Assembly: GCA_903772945.1 (NCBI GenBank)
Contig: CAICTM010000929.1
Coordinates: 1-42,496, forward strand
Direction of reading: 5' to 3'
Source of the DNA: Seminavis robusta
Lineage: Eukaryota; Bacillariophyta; Bacillariophyceae; Naviculales; Naviculaceae
Length of the DNA stretch: 42,496 nucleotides
The notes beneath the pieces were generated by a model. The model did not search any database and was not told where the DNA came from. It worked only from the letters and a program-made list of their open reading frames with translations. The position numbers were made by a program, and so were the translations under genes. This document shows positions 1 through 10,451 of the stretch, one piece after another (the first letter of the stretch is position 1; each line of letters begins with the position of its first letter).

Positions 1-1708
1 GTCATGGCCCGTGCTCAGTCGAAATCTTCCAAGTCAACCATCTCGAGGACTTTACAGAAGAACATCCGAGGCTCTGCGAACTCAGGCACCCTCCTCGATG
101 AAGTGAAGGAAGTGCTCAATCTCCCCAAGTTCGATCCCAAGGTCTACACGAACCACGTGGACCCTGAATCCATTCAGTTGTCTGACGAGGTTAAGGCCCA
201 GATGATTTCTTATGTCACAGACATTGCTGGGATGTATTCAGAGTCGAATTCCTTCCATTGTTTCGATCATGCTAGCCATGGTAAGACTTTCTTTCTGGTG
301 ATCCTATTGGGCATTTGCCTATTCATATGCGAAGCCTCAAATTTAACCGATTCCCCTCTCTTCTTCATTGTGGTTTGCTCACATTTCACAGTGATGGTAA
401 GAAATCGTGAGCTGTCTGTCTTTAAAAAAACTGAAGAAGTCTCGTCACCCACACTAATGTTTCGATCTCTCGTTCTCAGATGTCCGTAATCAAACTCATG
501 AGCCGCATCAACTCTCCCATCGAAGTGTCAATGAACGATGGTACCTCCAACCACAAGATTGCCGAAAACTTGCATGATCATACTTTCGGCATCACTTCAG
601 ATCCACTGGTAAGCAGCATTCAGGCTTTCTGGGTCTCAACAAGCAGTGCAAAAGGAGGCTCACGTTGTTCCTCCGTTTGTTTGTCCGGTTGCCTCCCCTG
701 TCCATAGACGCAATTCTCGGTTGTACTGGCAGCGATGATACATGATGTTGACCATCCTGGAGTTCCCAACTCGACGCTGGTAAGCGAGAATGACCCAATA
801 TCAATCAAGTACAGTGGGAAGAGTGTGGCGGAACAGGTACGTAGAACCAACCTCGATGCAGTTTCGGCTGATGCCGCTTCTTGAGACACTCACAGACCTT
901 GTGCTTGCTTCTCTGCCGTCAGAACTCTGTTGAGTTGGCATGGGAACGCCTCATGCTACCCCAATATGAAGCCTTGCGAGCCTGCATCTACACCAATGAC
1001 GAGGAGCTCGATCGGTTCCGACAGACCTTGCTACAATTGGTGCTGGCAACAGATGTCATCGACAAAGACCTCGGAGCCAAACGCAAGGATCGTTGGGCCA
1101 AAGCCTTTTCACCCGAAGGTGCTTCCGAATCAGCAGAAACTAAGGAGGACGCCACCAACAGGAAGGCCACCATCGTTTTGGAGCACCTGCTTCAAGCAAG
1201 CGATGTGTCGCACACAATGCAACACTGGCGTACGTATCGAGTACTACCTTGACTGTTCGGGATGTTCTTTCGACTTGCTCACCCTTTTTTCGCACCCTTT
1301 TATCCTTGTTTCACAGAGGTCTATGTCAAGTGGAATGAGCGCCTATTCCAAGAGATGTATTCGGGATACAAGGCTAGTAGACTTGCAAAGAATCCTGCTG
1401 AGGCATGGTATGAAGGTGAACTCGGATTCTTCGACTACTACATCATCCCCTTAGCGAAGAAGTTGGAGACTTGTGGCGTCTTTGGAGTGTCCAGCCATGA
1501 ATACCTCTCCTACGCTTCAATGAACAGGGAGGAGTGGAAAAACAAGGGAAGGGATATCGTCAAGCAGTACCTTGCCAACATCAAGGCTGAGGAGGCGGGT
1601 CGATTAGAAGGATCTGAAGAGAGTTCCGTCGACACCGACGTCGACACCTTCACCGACGAAGTCGCAACAAACGACGCCGCACCTGGCCACAAGATCTTCG
1701 ATGTTTAG
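1..1708 (+). pseudogene. Partial copy: phosphodiesterase end of cyclase-PDE gene
   Basis: A copy of the last part of the gene at 10452-15843, missing its start because the window begins inside the exon. Exons read 1-280, 392-396 (a 5-nt micro-exon), 480-608, 708-836, 923-1229 and 1317-1708, all with GT-AG borders. The phosphodiesterase signature survives: HASHV followed by MMSVIKLM, the metal-binding HDVDHPGVPN, and QASDVSH. No frameshift is seen in these exons; differences from the right copy are in introns. Without upstream sequence this is a truncated fragment. If the window starts at a contig edge, it may be an assembly artefact rather than a second locus. Confidence 0.85.
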
Positions 1709-2127
1709 GCTTGGTCGATCCTACCTTTCTTGGACAGCTCTTGCGCAATGCAGCTCCCCCCCCCCCAAAGTTCCGCGAAAGGCTACATTTTACACAATGC
1801 ATATTTTAACCGAATGAGTCTCATAAAGAATCAGCCACCCACCAGCTAGCTAGTAGCCACCCCATTTGACCTATGTAGCCGCACGTTGCCAATACGAGTG
1901 AATTGAATCACAGGTTTCGGGGCGGAAATTTTTCAAAGAGCCAGCTAGCATCTTTGGTCTGGTCGTGTTCCGAGTTCTGACTTTTGCGCTGGGTAGGGGG
2001 TGGCAGGACACTTTCGCTAGCTAGCTACTGTTGGTTCTTTCAAGGATGCATATTGTTGAAACGGCTCTCCAAGAGAAGGAAGCCAATTAGTTGAGTTACC
2101 AGGAGCCAGGACAAGCAGCAAATGCGG
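1709..2127. other. Intergenic spacer, left arm (convergent genes)
   Basis: About 420 bp between the convergent 3' ends of the phosphodiesterase fragment and the EGF-domain gene. It holds an 11-base C homopolymer near 1756 and CTAGCTAG runs near 1846 and 2022. The right copy is 10032-10451. I see no ORF or RNA gene. Confidence 0.7.
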
Positions 2128-5032
2128 CTAGAGCTCGCCCTCTCCAGAGTTCGAACGGTTGCTGAAGATGTTACTCCCGCCAGGAAAAACCGCTGTTTCG
2201 TTCAGCTCCACTACGCCAATATCATTGTTCGATTCTTCATCTTCTTCGCTGATCACGGTGACAACGCCGCCAGAAGCAACAACGAGAGGCTCCCAATAGC
2301 GACGCTGGTATTCGTAGATAGAAGGTTTTTCCAGTTGGTCCGAGGTGACGTTTGCTTGAAACTCACTGAAGTGTTCTTTCGCGTAGGTCCCATTCGGATT
2401 GAACTGACAGTAAAGTCCACCGTAGAAATCCGAACATGTACACTTGTGAAACGCTTCCAGAGTAGTATTTGGAGCGATCCTGCTTTGAAAGTCGTATTTT
2501 GCGCACTTTCCTTTGCGCCCGCAAACGGTGCGATCGTCCTCACATGGAACATTGAGACATTCGAATGTTCCTTGGGATTCAAAAAATATTCCAAACGCAC
2601 TTTGGCTACCAGTTGAGTAGGAATCTCGAACTTGGAACATTTGCAAGCCCGTTCCGGTATGGCTGTCTGTGACCTCGCTGAACCATTTCAGTTCTAGACC
2701 CAGCACGCTAATTTTGAAATAACAATAAAGAAAAAAGTTGAACTTGTAGCTCCAAGTCTTCAACACCAGCAACTTCAGAAGCATATCTTACTTATCCCAA
2801 TAAGCGTGCAAACTGCAGGTGGTGGAGAAAGTGGTCAGCAAGTGCGCAGGTCAATGACCCGATAAAACAACCAATTCACGGAGAGAGCTATCTGAACTTA
2901 CTTCTGCTGCAGTCTGAACTCCGTCTTACCACCACCGACATCCACGACATATCGGCTCAGATCCTCTTCACACCAAAAGGTCATGAAGAAACGTCGTCCT
3001 GCATAGAGGTACAGTTCGTAGCGTTCTTCTTTCTTACAGACGCTCGCGTCAACTGGTGTCTTTCTGTAGTAAACAGGTCGCTCATAAATTTCAATCGGAC
3101 TGCCATCGTCCTCGTTGGTCAAGAGCTCAAATGGTCCGTCGAAGGAATACTCGTAGGAAGTCTTTCCATACTTCACAAATGCGAGCGCGGGACAATATGG
3201 TGCCTCCACATTGCAATGTCTCCCTTGCCACCCTTCGTTGCACTTGCAAACCTTGTCTTCACCACACACCCCGTTCAGACTGCAATCGCTGGGAAGTTCG
3301 CAGCTATCCGATTCGATCTTTACTATGGAATCGCTGACTATGCCGGTCCAAACCTTCCAATTCTGAGGAACCTTTTCGAGGCTGTATTCTTCCGTTTGTT
3401 CCGACACCGCCAACCAGCCCAATTCACAGACATCTCTTCCTTGTGTGGCATTGCCCAATCCCAGAATTGTGTAGACCCATGTAGATTGTTCTTCGCAATA
3501 GTAGAAAATCGAATAGGCCGAATCGTTCCTGTAATTCGCATCTCGCTCCACGTAGATTGGTCTTCCACCGTGCCGCTCGAGCTTGCCATCGCGTTGGACT
3601 ATCTCATAGCTACCACTAAAAAAGGCATACTCCAGAGTTGCTGTTCTGTCATAGGATGACAAGTCTCTCGCGGTTGTACCATTCAGTGCAAATTGTGTTG
3701 ATCTCTTCAATTTCAGTTCGTCATCACCAAACCGCACAACCAGCCGCGGGCTTACTGCCTGCTTGAGGTAGAATCCTTGGGATTGGGCCAGTCTCACCTT
3801 TGTCCAGCACGCAAGTAGTGGGATGAGTGTCAAGCAGAAAAACACAAAGACAAGTAGAGCCCAATAACGACCTTTCTCTCGTCGATTTTCCAATTGTACG
3901 GATTCGACTTTGATGGTCATTCGTTGCAACATTTTTCCTAGGTATCCCCTGTTGGTCGAGTGACGAGTCGAGGACGACAAGAGGCAATGGTTAGGAACTG
4001 CCACCCCAAACCAGGTCAAAACAAAAACAAAAACACCCATCGCAGCGTACCATTTCGCGAGCCGAAATATCATGTTATCAATGTAGGACACAAACTCCAC
4101 GGCTGAGGCATAGAGAAAGACACGAGAGAAAACGATCAGGGACTGTTGGCACATCTAGCTAGCAGAAAGGTTCCACAATGTATGTACAGTACAGTACAGT
4201 ACTGACAGTACAGTACGTACCAGCAAACGACTCAAAGATTTCCAGGACAGTGGAGGAACCAACAATGAAAAAGAAACTGACCGCCACATTCAGCAGCCCT
4301 GTGAAAGACAAAGAAAAGTTTGCTGTAAGCAAGGCGAAACGTTGTCTAAAAGCAAGTGGAATTTTCTTCACGAACTTACCAGTAAGAAATCTCAACGTGT
4401 TGGCAATCCACCATTTGAGGGGTGTAGCTCCTGGGAATCTGACACTGACTCTTTCATCATGGCCCACCACGATCAGAGCCTGGTAGAGAAAGTGGTTGTT
4501 AGTGGCGCTAGCACGGCAGTCCTTTCCCAAACATAAGACCTCGTACTTACCTTGAGTGACACAAAAATATCTTCCTCTTTGATGGTAGCTACCAAGAGAG
4601 ACACAAACTGCGCCACTGCCACGGTGGTCGGGATATCCACGGGCACTTCCAATGGGAAAAATACCACTTCTTTGTGCACGGGTGCTTCCGCCGTCAGATC
4701 GGCAAAAATGAGTCCCAAAATGAACATTTGCAGCAAAAACACGCCCACCGTGACAAAGGTTGTCATGGAGCAAGTACGGGCCAAGTAGAGGAGACTGTAG
4801 AGATCTTCTTCCAGTTCAAAAGATTCTTCCTTTTCCTTTTTTCCCACGTTCGATCGTGAGGAGCTTCACTCTTGGCGCGTTTGTTCCCGGCTTCTTCGTC
4901 GTTGCCGTAAATGTCGGTCGAATTGTTGATCTCCGATGCCTCCATGGAATAGGATGTCTTGTTGGACTTGGGGACAAACGGAATGTCCATGTCCGGGATC
5001 GGCACGGATGGCACTTTCGGAACTTTCGGCAT
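2128..5032 (-). pseudogene. EGF-domain membrane protein, left copy with frameshift
   Basis: Mirror copy of the gene at 7129-10031, with the same exon pattern on the minus strand. It differs by a one-base deletion in an A-rich stretch near 4840, in the codons after residues HDRTWE. The first 60 or so residues therefore run out of frame and reach a stop at 4763, while the rest of the protein remains open in another frame. Two substitutions alter residues further on: Gln where the right copy has Lys, and Ser where it has Arg. A GTACT microsatellite in the third intron is 4 bp longer. The frameshift could be a true null allele or a consensus error near a contig end. Confidence 0.8.
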
Positions 5033-5628
5033 GACTATGCTTGTGGTGTTCTATCTATTCTTCTGCTGATTTCTACCGTACGGGCTAGCTAGTCTTGCAC
5101 TCCTGAGTGACCGGGGTGTGTACCGTATTGGATGATCGGATCAGTAAGAGTGGAGGCCTGCTAGCTTGGAATTTGGACCGATGAACCTTGCGAAAGATCG
5201 AAAGATCCGGCACTCAACAGACTGGCAACAACAACTCCCAAGAAAACGTCTGATAAGGAGTCCTCTGGCTCTAGCTAGCAAATGGTAACTGCTCCGCCTT
5301 GTCCAACCTGGATCGATGTCCTGAAGCACAGCAAAGGATCAGGTCTACCGGTATCGGTTGGAATGGTTGGGTGCAATGGGTAGTTGCTTTTGCTGGGGTG
5401 CGCCGGTCTTCGGTCATGGATTCTCATGCCAAAAACGGCGACTTTAGAAAAAATGAGGGACATTTTCATGTTTTACCAATTCGCTTTTTAAATTGTCCAA
5501 ATGGACCTCCTCACTGACCAAACTCGCCAAATTCTTCCGGACATCACACTCATCACAGGCGAGTGGAGTGACACATTCAACCAGAACAACCTGTCCAACA
5601 CTGTTGTATTCAACCTCAAGACGACATC
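5033..5628. other. Divergent intergenic region, left arm
   Basis: About 600 bp between the start of the minus-strand EGF-domain gene and the plus-strand DUF1269-like gene, so it should contain both promoters. GCTAGCTAG motifs lie near 5085 and 5272. Short ORFs here, such as 5501-5710, overlap the downstream gene in another frame and look non-coding. The mirror copy is 6533-7128. Confidence 0.6.
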
Positions 5629-6087
5629 ATGTACAAGCGCATACCGTTGCAAATTGCCTTTGTGGCCTTCCCCAACCCTGACACTGCAGCGTTTACAGCT
5701 GGAGATTTAGCCCTGACACTGTTGGAACGAGACATTTCCTGTTCGAACATTCTCATCATCACCAAGAACACAAACTCCCAGGTTGACATTTCGGAATTTG
5801 GAAAAAATGGTCCACTCAAGGGTTTGATTGCCGGAAGCTACGGAGGCACCATTGTGGGGGCTTCTATTGGCGGCATTGCACTGTCGCTTCTGGGACCCTT
5901 TGGTATTGCCATTGGGGGTGGCTTGGGGGCGCTTGCCGGTGCCACGGTGGGGGCTGTGGGCGGCACCATTGGTGGTACGGCCAAGGCACTCATGGCCAGG
6001 AGTGTGGACAAGAAACGGATTCAATCCTTTGCTTCCTGTCTGGAACCAGAATCGTCCGCTCTTGTGGCAATCTTTGGAGAAGTGTGA
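5629..6087 (+). CDS. DUF1269-like glycine-zipper membrane protein (complete copy)
   Basis: A 152-residue protein with the layout of the DUF1269 family. An N-terminal alpha/beta half (IAFVAFPNPDTAAF... to about residue 58) precedes a Gly/Ala-rich membrane hairpin at about residues 65-120, with GxxxG-type spacing (GLIAGSYGG, GASIGG, GGGLGALAGA). The C-terminal LEPESSALVAIFGEV matches the family's usual ending. Members are small membrane-associated proteins common in bacteria and scattered in algae; the molecular function is not known. The last ten codons and the stop lie in the unique spacer, so this is the only complete copy. It sits divergently from the EGF-domain gene. The ATG at 5629 is the first in frame. 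Confidence 0.75.
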   Translation: MYKRIPLQIAFVAFPNPDTAAFTAGDLALTLLERDISCSNILIITKNTNSQVDISEFGKNGPLKGLIAGSYGGTIVGASIGGIALSLLGPFGIAIGGGLGALAGATVGAVGGTIGGTAKALMARSVDKKRIQSFASCLEPESSALVAIFGEV

Positions 6088-6532
6088 TTAAGCATTCAGA
6101 ATTGCACGATTCTGGTTCCAGACAGGAAGCAAAGGATTGAATCCGTTTCTTGTCCACACTCCTGGCCATGAGTGCCTTGGCCGTACCACCAATGGTGCCG
6201 CCCACAGCCCCCACCGTGGCACCGGCAAGCGCCCCCAAGCCACCCCCAATGGCAATACCAAAGGGTCCCAGAAGCGACAGTGCAATGCCGCCAATAGAAG
6301 CCCCCACAATGGTGCCTCCGTAGCTTCCGGCAATCAAACCCTTGAGTGGACCATTTTTTCCAAATTCCGAAATGTCAACCTGGGAGTTTGTGTTCTTGGT
6401 GATGATGAGAATGTTCGAACAGGAAATGTCTCGTTCCAACAGTGTCAGGGCTAAATCTCCAGCTGTAAACGCTGCAGTGTCAGGGTTGGGGAAGGCCACA
6501 AAGGCAATTTGCAACGGTATGCGCTTGTACAT
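5990..6532 (-). pseudogene. DUF1269-like gene, right copy truncated at breakpoint
   Basis: Identical to the left copy from its ATG at 6532 through CLEPES. At 6106 it runs into the spacer in antisense and then into the inverted left copy, giving a 37-residue unrelated tail (starting CNSECLITLL) that ends at 5990. The missing native end and the antisense tail mark it as broken by the inversion. It also overlaps the 3' end of the intact left copy, so transcripts from the two would be complementary over most of their length. Confidence 0.85.
6056..6105. other. 50-bp palindrome spacer and inversion breakpoint
   Basis: Single-copy sequence between the arms. Its first 32 bases are the natural 3' end of the left DUF1269-like gene (residues SALVAIFGEV and a TGA stop at 6085-6087). 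The right arm restarts at 6106, inside the same gene. This is the geometry left when a strand folds back and switches template with a loop of about 50 nt. I see no clear microhomology at 6105/6106. Confidence 0.9.
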
Positions 6533-7128
6533 GATGTCGTCTTGAGGTTGAATACAACAGTGTTGGACAGGTTGTTCTGGTTGAATGTGTCACTCCACTC
6601 GCCTGTGATGAGTGTGATGTCCGGAAGAATTTGGCGAGTTTGGTCAGTGAGGAGGTCCATTTGGACAATTTAAAAAGCGAATTGGTAAAACATGAAAATG
6701 TCCCTCATTTTTTCTAAAGTCGCCGTTTTTGGCATGAGAATCCATGACCGAAGACCGGCGCACCCCAGCAAAAGCAACTACCCATTGCACCCAACCATTC
6801 CAACCGATACCGGTAGACCTGATCCTTTGCTGTGCTTCAGGACATCGATCCAGGTTGGACAAGGCGGAGCAGTTACCATTTGCTAGCTAGAGCCAGAGGA
6901 CTCCTTATCAGACGTTTTCTTGGGAGTTGTTGTTGCCAGTCTGTTGAGTGCCGGATCTTTCGATCTTTCGCAAGGTTCATCGGTCCAAATTCCAAGCTAG
7001 CAGGCCTCCACTCTTACTGATCCGATCATCCAATACGGTACACACCCCGGTCACTCAGGAGTGCAAGACTAGCTAGCCCGTACGGTAGAAATCAGCAGAA
7101 GAATAGATAGAACACCACAAGCATAGTC
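6533..7128. other. Divergent intergenic region, right arm
   Basis: Mirror of 5033-5628, lying between the truncated DUF1269-like copy and the intact EGF-domain gene. It has the same GCTAGCTAG motifs, near 6885 and 7070. I see no further gene. Confidence 0.6.
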
Positions 7129-10031
7129 ATGCCGAAAGTTCCGAAAGTGCCATCCGTGCCGATCCCGGACATGGACATTCCGTTTGTCCCCAAGTCCAAC
7201 AAGACATCCTATTCCATGGAGGCATCGGAGATCAACAATTCGACCGACATTTACGGCAACGACGAAGAAGCCGGGAACAAACGCGCCAAGAGTGAAGCTC
7301 CTCACGATCGAACGTGGGAAGAAAAGGAAAAGGAAGAATCTTTTGAACTGGAAGAAGATCTCTACAGTCTCCTCTACTTGGCCCGTACTTGCTCCATGAC
7401 AACCTTTGTCACGGTGGGCGTGTTTTTGCTGCAAATGTTCATTTTGGGACTCATTTTTGCCGATCTGACGGCGGAAGCACCCGTGCACAAAGAAGTGGTA
7501 TTTTTCCCATTGGAAGTGCCCGTGGATATCCCGACCACCGTGGCAGTGGCGCAGTTTGTGTCTCTCTTGGTAGCTACCATCAAAGAGGAAGATATTTTTG
7601 TGTCACTCAAGGTAAGTACGAGGTCTTATGTTTGGGAAAGGACTGCCGTGCTAGCGCCACTAACAACCACTTTCTCTACCAGGCTCTGATCGTGGTGGGC
7701 CATGATGAAAGAGTCAGTGTCAGATTCCCAGGAGCTACACCCCTCAAATGGTGGATTGCCAACACGTTGAGATTTCTTACTGGTAAGTTCGTGAAGAAAA
7801 TTCCACTTGCTTTTAGACAACGTTTCGCCTTGCTTACAGCAAACTTTTCTTTGTCTTTCACAGGGCTGCTGAATGTGGCGGTCAGTTTCTTTTTCATTGT
7901 TGGTTCCTCCACTGTCCTGGAAATCTTTGAGTCGTTTGCTGGTACGTACTGTACTGTACAGTACTGTACTGTACATACATTGTGGAACCTTTCTGCTAGC
8001 TAGATGTGCCAACAGTCCCTGATCGTTTTCTCTCGTGTCTTTCTCTATGCCTCAGCCGTGGAGTTTGTGTCCTACATTGATAACATGATATTTCGGCTCG
8101 CGAAATGGTACGCTGCGATGGGTGTTTTTGTTTTTGTTTTGACCTGGTTTGGGGTGGCAGTTCCTAACCATTGCCTCTTGTCGTCCTCGACTCGTCACTC
8201 GACCAACAGGGGATACCTAGGAAAAATGTTGCAACGAATGACCATCAAAGTCGAATCCGTACAATTGGAAAATCGACGAGAGAAAGGTCGTTATTGGGCT
8301 CTACTTGTCTTTGTGTTTTTCTGCTTGACACTCATCCCACTACTTGCGTGCTGGACAAAGGTGAGACTGGCCCAATCCCAAGGATTCTACCTCAAGCAGG
8401 CAGTAAGCCCGCGGCTGGTTGTGCGGTTTGGTGATGACGAACTGAAATTGAAGAGATCAACACAATTTGCACTGAATGGTACAACCGCGAGAGACTTGTC
8501 ATCCTATGACAGAACAGCAACTCTGGAGTATGCCTTTTTTAGTGGTAGCTATGAGATAGTCCAACGCGATGGCAAGCTCGAGCGGCACGGTGGAAGACCA
8601 ATCTACGTGGAGCGAGATGCGAATTACAGGAACGATTCGGCCTATTCGATTTTCTACTATTGCGAAGAACAATCTACATGGGTCTACACAATTCTGGGAT
8701 TGGGCAATGCCACACAAGGAAGAGATGTCTGTGAATTGGGCTGGTTGGCGGTGTCGGAACAAACGGAAGAATACAGCCTCGAAAAGGTTCCTCAGAATTG
8801 GAAGGTTTGGACCGGCATAGTCAGCGATTCCATAGTAAAGATCGAATCGGATAGCTGCGAACTTCCCAGCGATTGCAGTCTGAACGGGGTGTGTGGTGAA
8901 GACAAGGTTTGCAAGTGCAACGAAGGGTGGCAAGGGAGACATTGCAATGTGGAGGCACCATATTGTCCCGCGCTCGCATTTGTGAAGTATGGAAAGACTT
9001 CCTACGAGTATTCCTTCGACGGACCATTTGAGCTCTTGACCAACGAGGACGATGGCAGTCCGATTGAAATTTATGAGCGACCTGTTTACTACAGAAAGAC
9101 ACCAGTTGACGCGAGCGTCTGTAAGAAAGAAGAACGCTACGAACTGTACCTCTATGCAGGACGACGTTTCTTCATGACCTTTTGGTGTGAAGAGGATCTG
9201 AGCCGATATGTCGTGGATGTCGGTGGTGGTAAGACGGAGTTCAGACTGCAGCAGAAGTAAGTTCAGATAGCTCTCTCCGTGAATTGGTTGTTTTATCGGG
9301 TCATTGACCTGCGCACTTGCTGACCACTTTCTCCACCACCTGCAGTTTGCACGCTTATTGGGATAAGTAAGATATGCTTCTGAAGTTGCTGGTGTTGAAG
9401 ACTTAGGAGCTACAAGTTCAACTTTTTTCTTTATTGTTATTTCAAAATTAGCGTGCTGGGTCTAGAACTGAAATGGTTCAGCGAGGTCACAGACAGCCAT
9501 ACCGGAACGGGCTTGCAAATGTTCCAAGTTCGAGATTCCTACTCAACTGGTAGCCAAAGTGCGTTTGGAATATTTTTTGAATCCCAAGGAACATTCGAAT
9601 GTCTCAATGTTCCATGTGAGGACGATCGCACCGTTTGCGGGCGCAAAGGAAAGTGCGCAAAATACGACTTTCAAAGCAGGATCGCTCCAAATACTACTCT
9701 GGAAGCGTTTCACAAGTGTACATGTTCGGATTTCTACGGTGGACTTTACTGTCAGTTCAATCCGAATGGGACCTACGCGAAAGAACACTTCAGTGAGTTT
9801 CAAGCAAACGTCACCTCGGACAAACTGGAAAAACCTTCTATCTACGAATACCAGCGTCGCTATTGGGAGCCTCTCGTTGTTGCTTCTGGCGGCGTTGTCA
9901 CCGTGATCAGGGAAGAAGATGAAGAATCGAACAATGATATTGGCGTAGTGGAGCTGAACGAAACAGCGGTTTTTCCTGGCGGGAGTAACATCTTCAGCAA
10001 CCGTTCGAACTCTGGAGAGGGCGAGCTCTAG
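7129..10031 (+). CDS. EGF-domain multipass membrane protein (intact copy)
   Basis: Seven exons fit GT-AG and phase: 7129-7611, 7683-7782, 7864-7941, 8056-8107, 8210-9256, 9346-9366 (21 nt) and 9452-10031, giving about 786 residues. An acidic N-terminal tail is followed by membrane segments near residues 91-112, 195-216 and 262-284. Between the last two is the stretch AVEFVSYIDNMIFRLAKW joined to GYLG across an intron, which resembles a membrane-protein family I associate with diatoms. The remainder is probably extracellular, with N-glycosylation sequons and two EGF-like modules: CELPSDCSLNGVCGEDKVC followed by KCNEGWQGRHC, and a second ending CTCSDFYGGLYC. The function is unknown; adhesion or surface sensing is only a guess. 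Its neighbours, the cyclase and the DUF1269-like gene, do not settle the role. Confidence 0.8.
9346..9366 (+). other. 21-nt micro-exon of EGF-domain gene
   Basis: Flanked by CAG and GTAAG. It encodes LHAYWD and restores phase between the 1,047-nt exon and the last exon. Without it the reading frame would stop shortly after 9256. Confidence 0.75.
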
Positions 10032-10451
10032 CCGCATTTGCTGCTTGTCCTGGCTCCTGGTAACTCAACTAATTGGCTTCCTTCTCTTGGAGAGCCGTTT
10101 CAACAATATGCATCCTTGAAAGAACCAACAGTAGCTAGCTAGCGAAAGTGTCCTGCCACCCCCTACCCAGCGCAAAAGTCAGAACTCGGAACACGACCAG
10201 ACCAAAGATGCTAGCTGGCTCTTTGAAAAATTTCCGCCCCGAAACCTGTGATTCAATTCACTCGTATTGGCAACGTGCGGCTACATAGGTCAAATGGGGT
10301 GGCTACTAGCTAGCTAGGTGGGTGGCTGATTCTTTATGAGACTCATTCGGTTAAAATATGCATTGTGTAAAATGTAGCCTTTCGCGGAACTTTGGGGGGG
10401 GGGGAGCTGCATTGCGCAAGAGCTGTCCAAGAAAGGTAGGATCGACCAAGC
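10032..10451. other. Intergenic spacer, right arm (convergent genes)
   Basis: Mirror of 1709-2127, with one extra T in its CTAGCTAGCTAG run near 10312. It lies between the convergent 3' ends of the EGF-domain and cyclase-PDE genes. No gene is seen. Confidence 0.7.

Larger units (their letters stand above)
1..6055 (+). repeat. Left arm of ~6-kb inverted repeat
   Basis: Reverse complement of 6106-12160. Position 1 pairs with 12160, and 6055 pairs with 6106. The pairing sum drifts only between 12158 and 12162 because of five small indels: one base near 465, 1845, 2760 and 4840, and 4 bp in a GTACT-type microsatellite near 4195. Two substitutions are visible in coding sequence, near 2250 and 2335. 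The arm reaches the first base of the window, so its true outer end is unknown. It carries the 3' part of a cyclase-phosphodiesterase gene, a frameshifted EGF-domain membrane protein gene and an intact DUF1269-like gene. Confidence 0.97.

Noticed and set aside
5501..5710. Small plus-strand ORF before the DUF1269-like gene (and its mirror at 6451-6660)
   Set aside because: It overlaps the DUF1269-like start in another frame, has no domain, and no splice join improves that protein.
8004..9260. Single 418-residue exon starting with an ATG at 8004
   Set aside because: The first 52 bases and 8108-8209 are introns; splicing restores the continuous stretch RLAKW-GYLG, whereas the unspliced reading does not.
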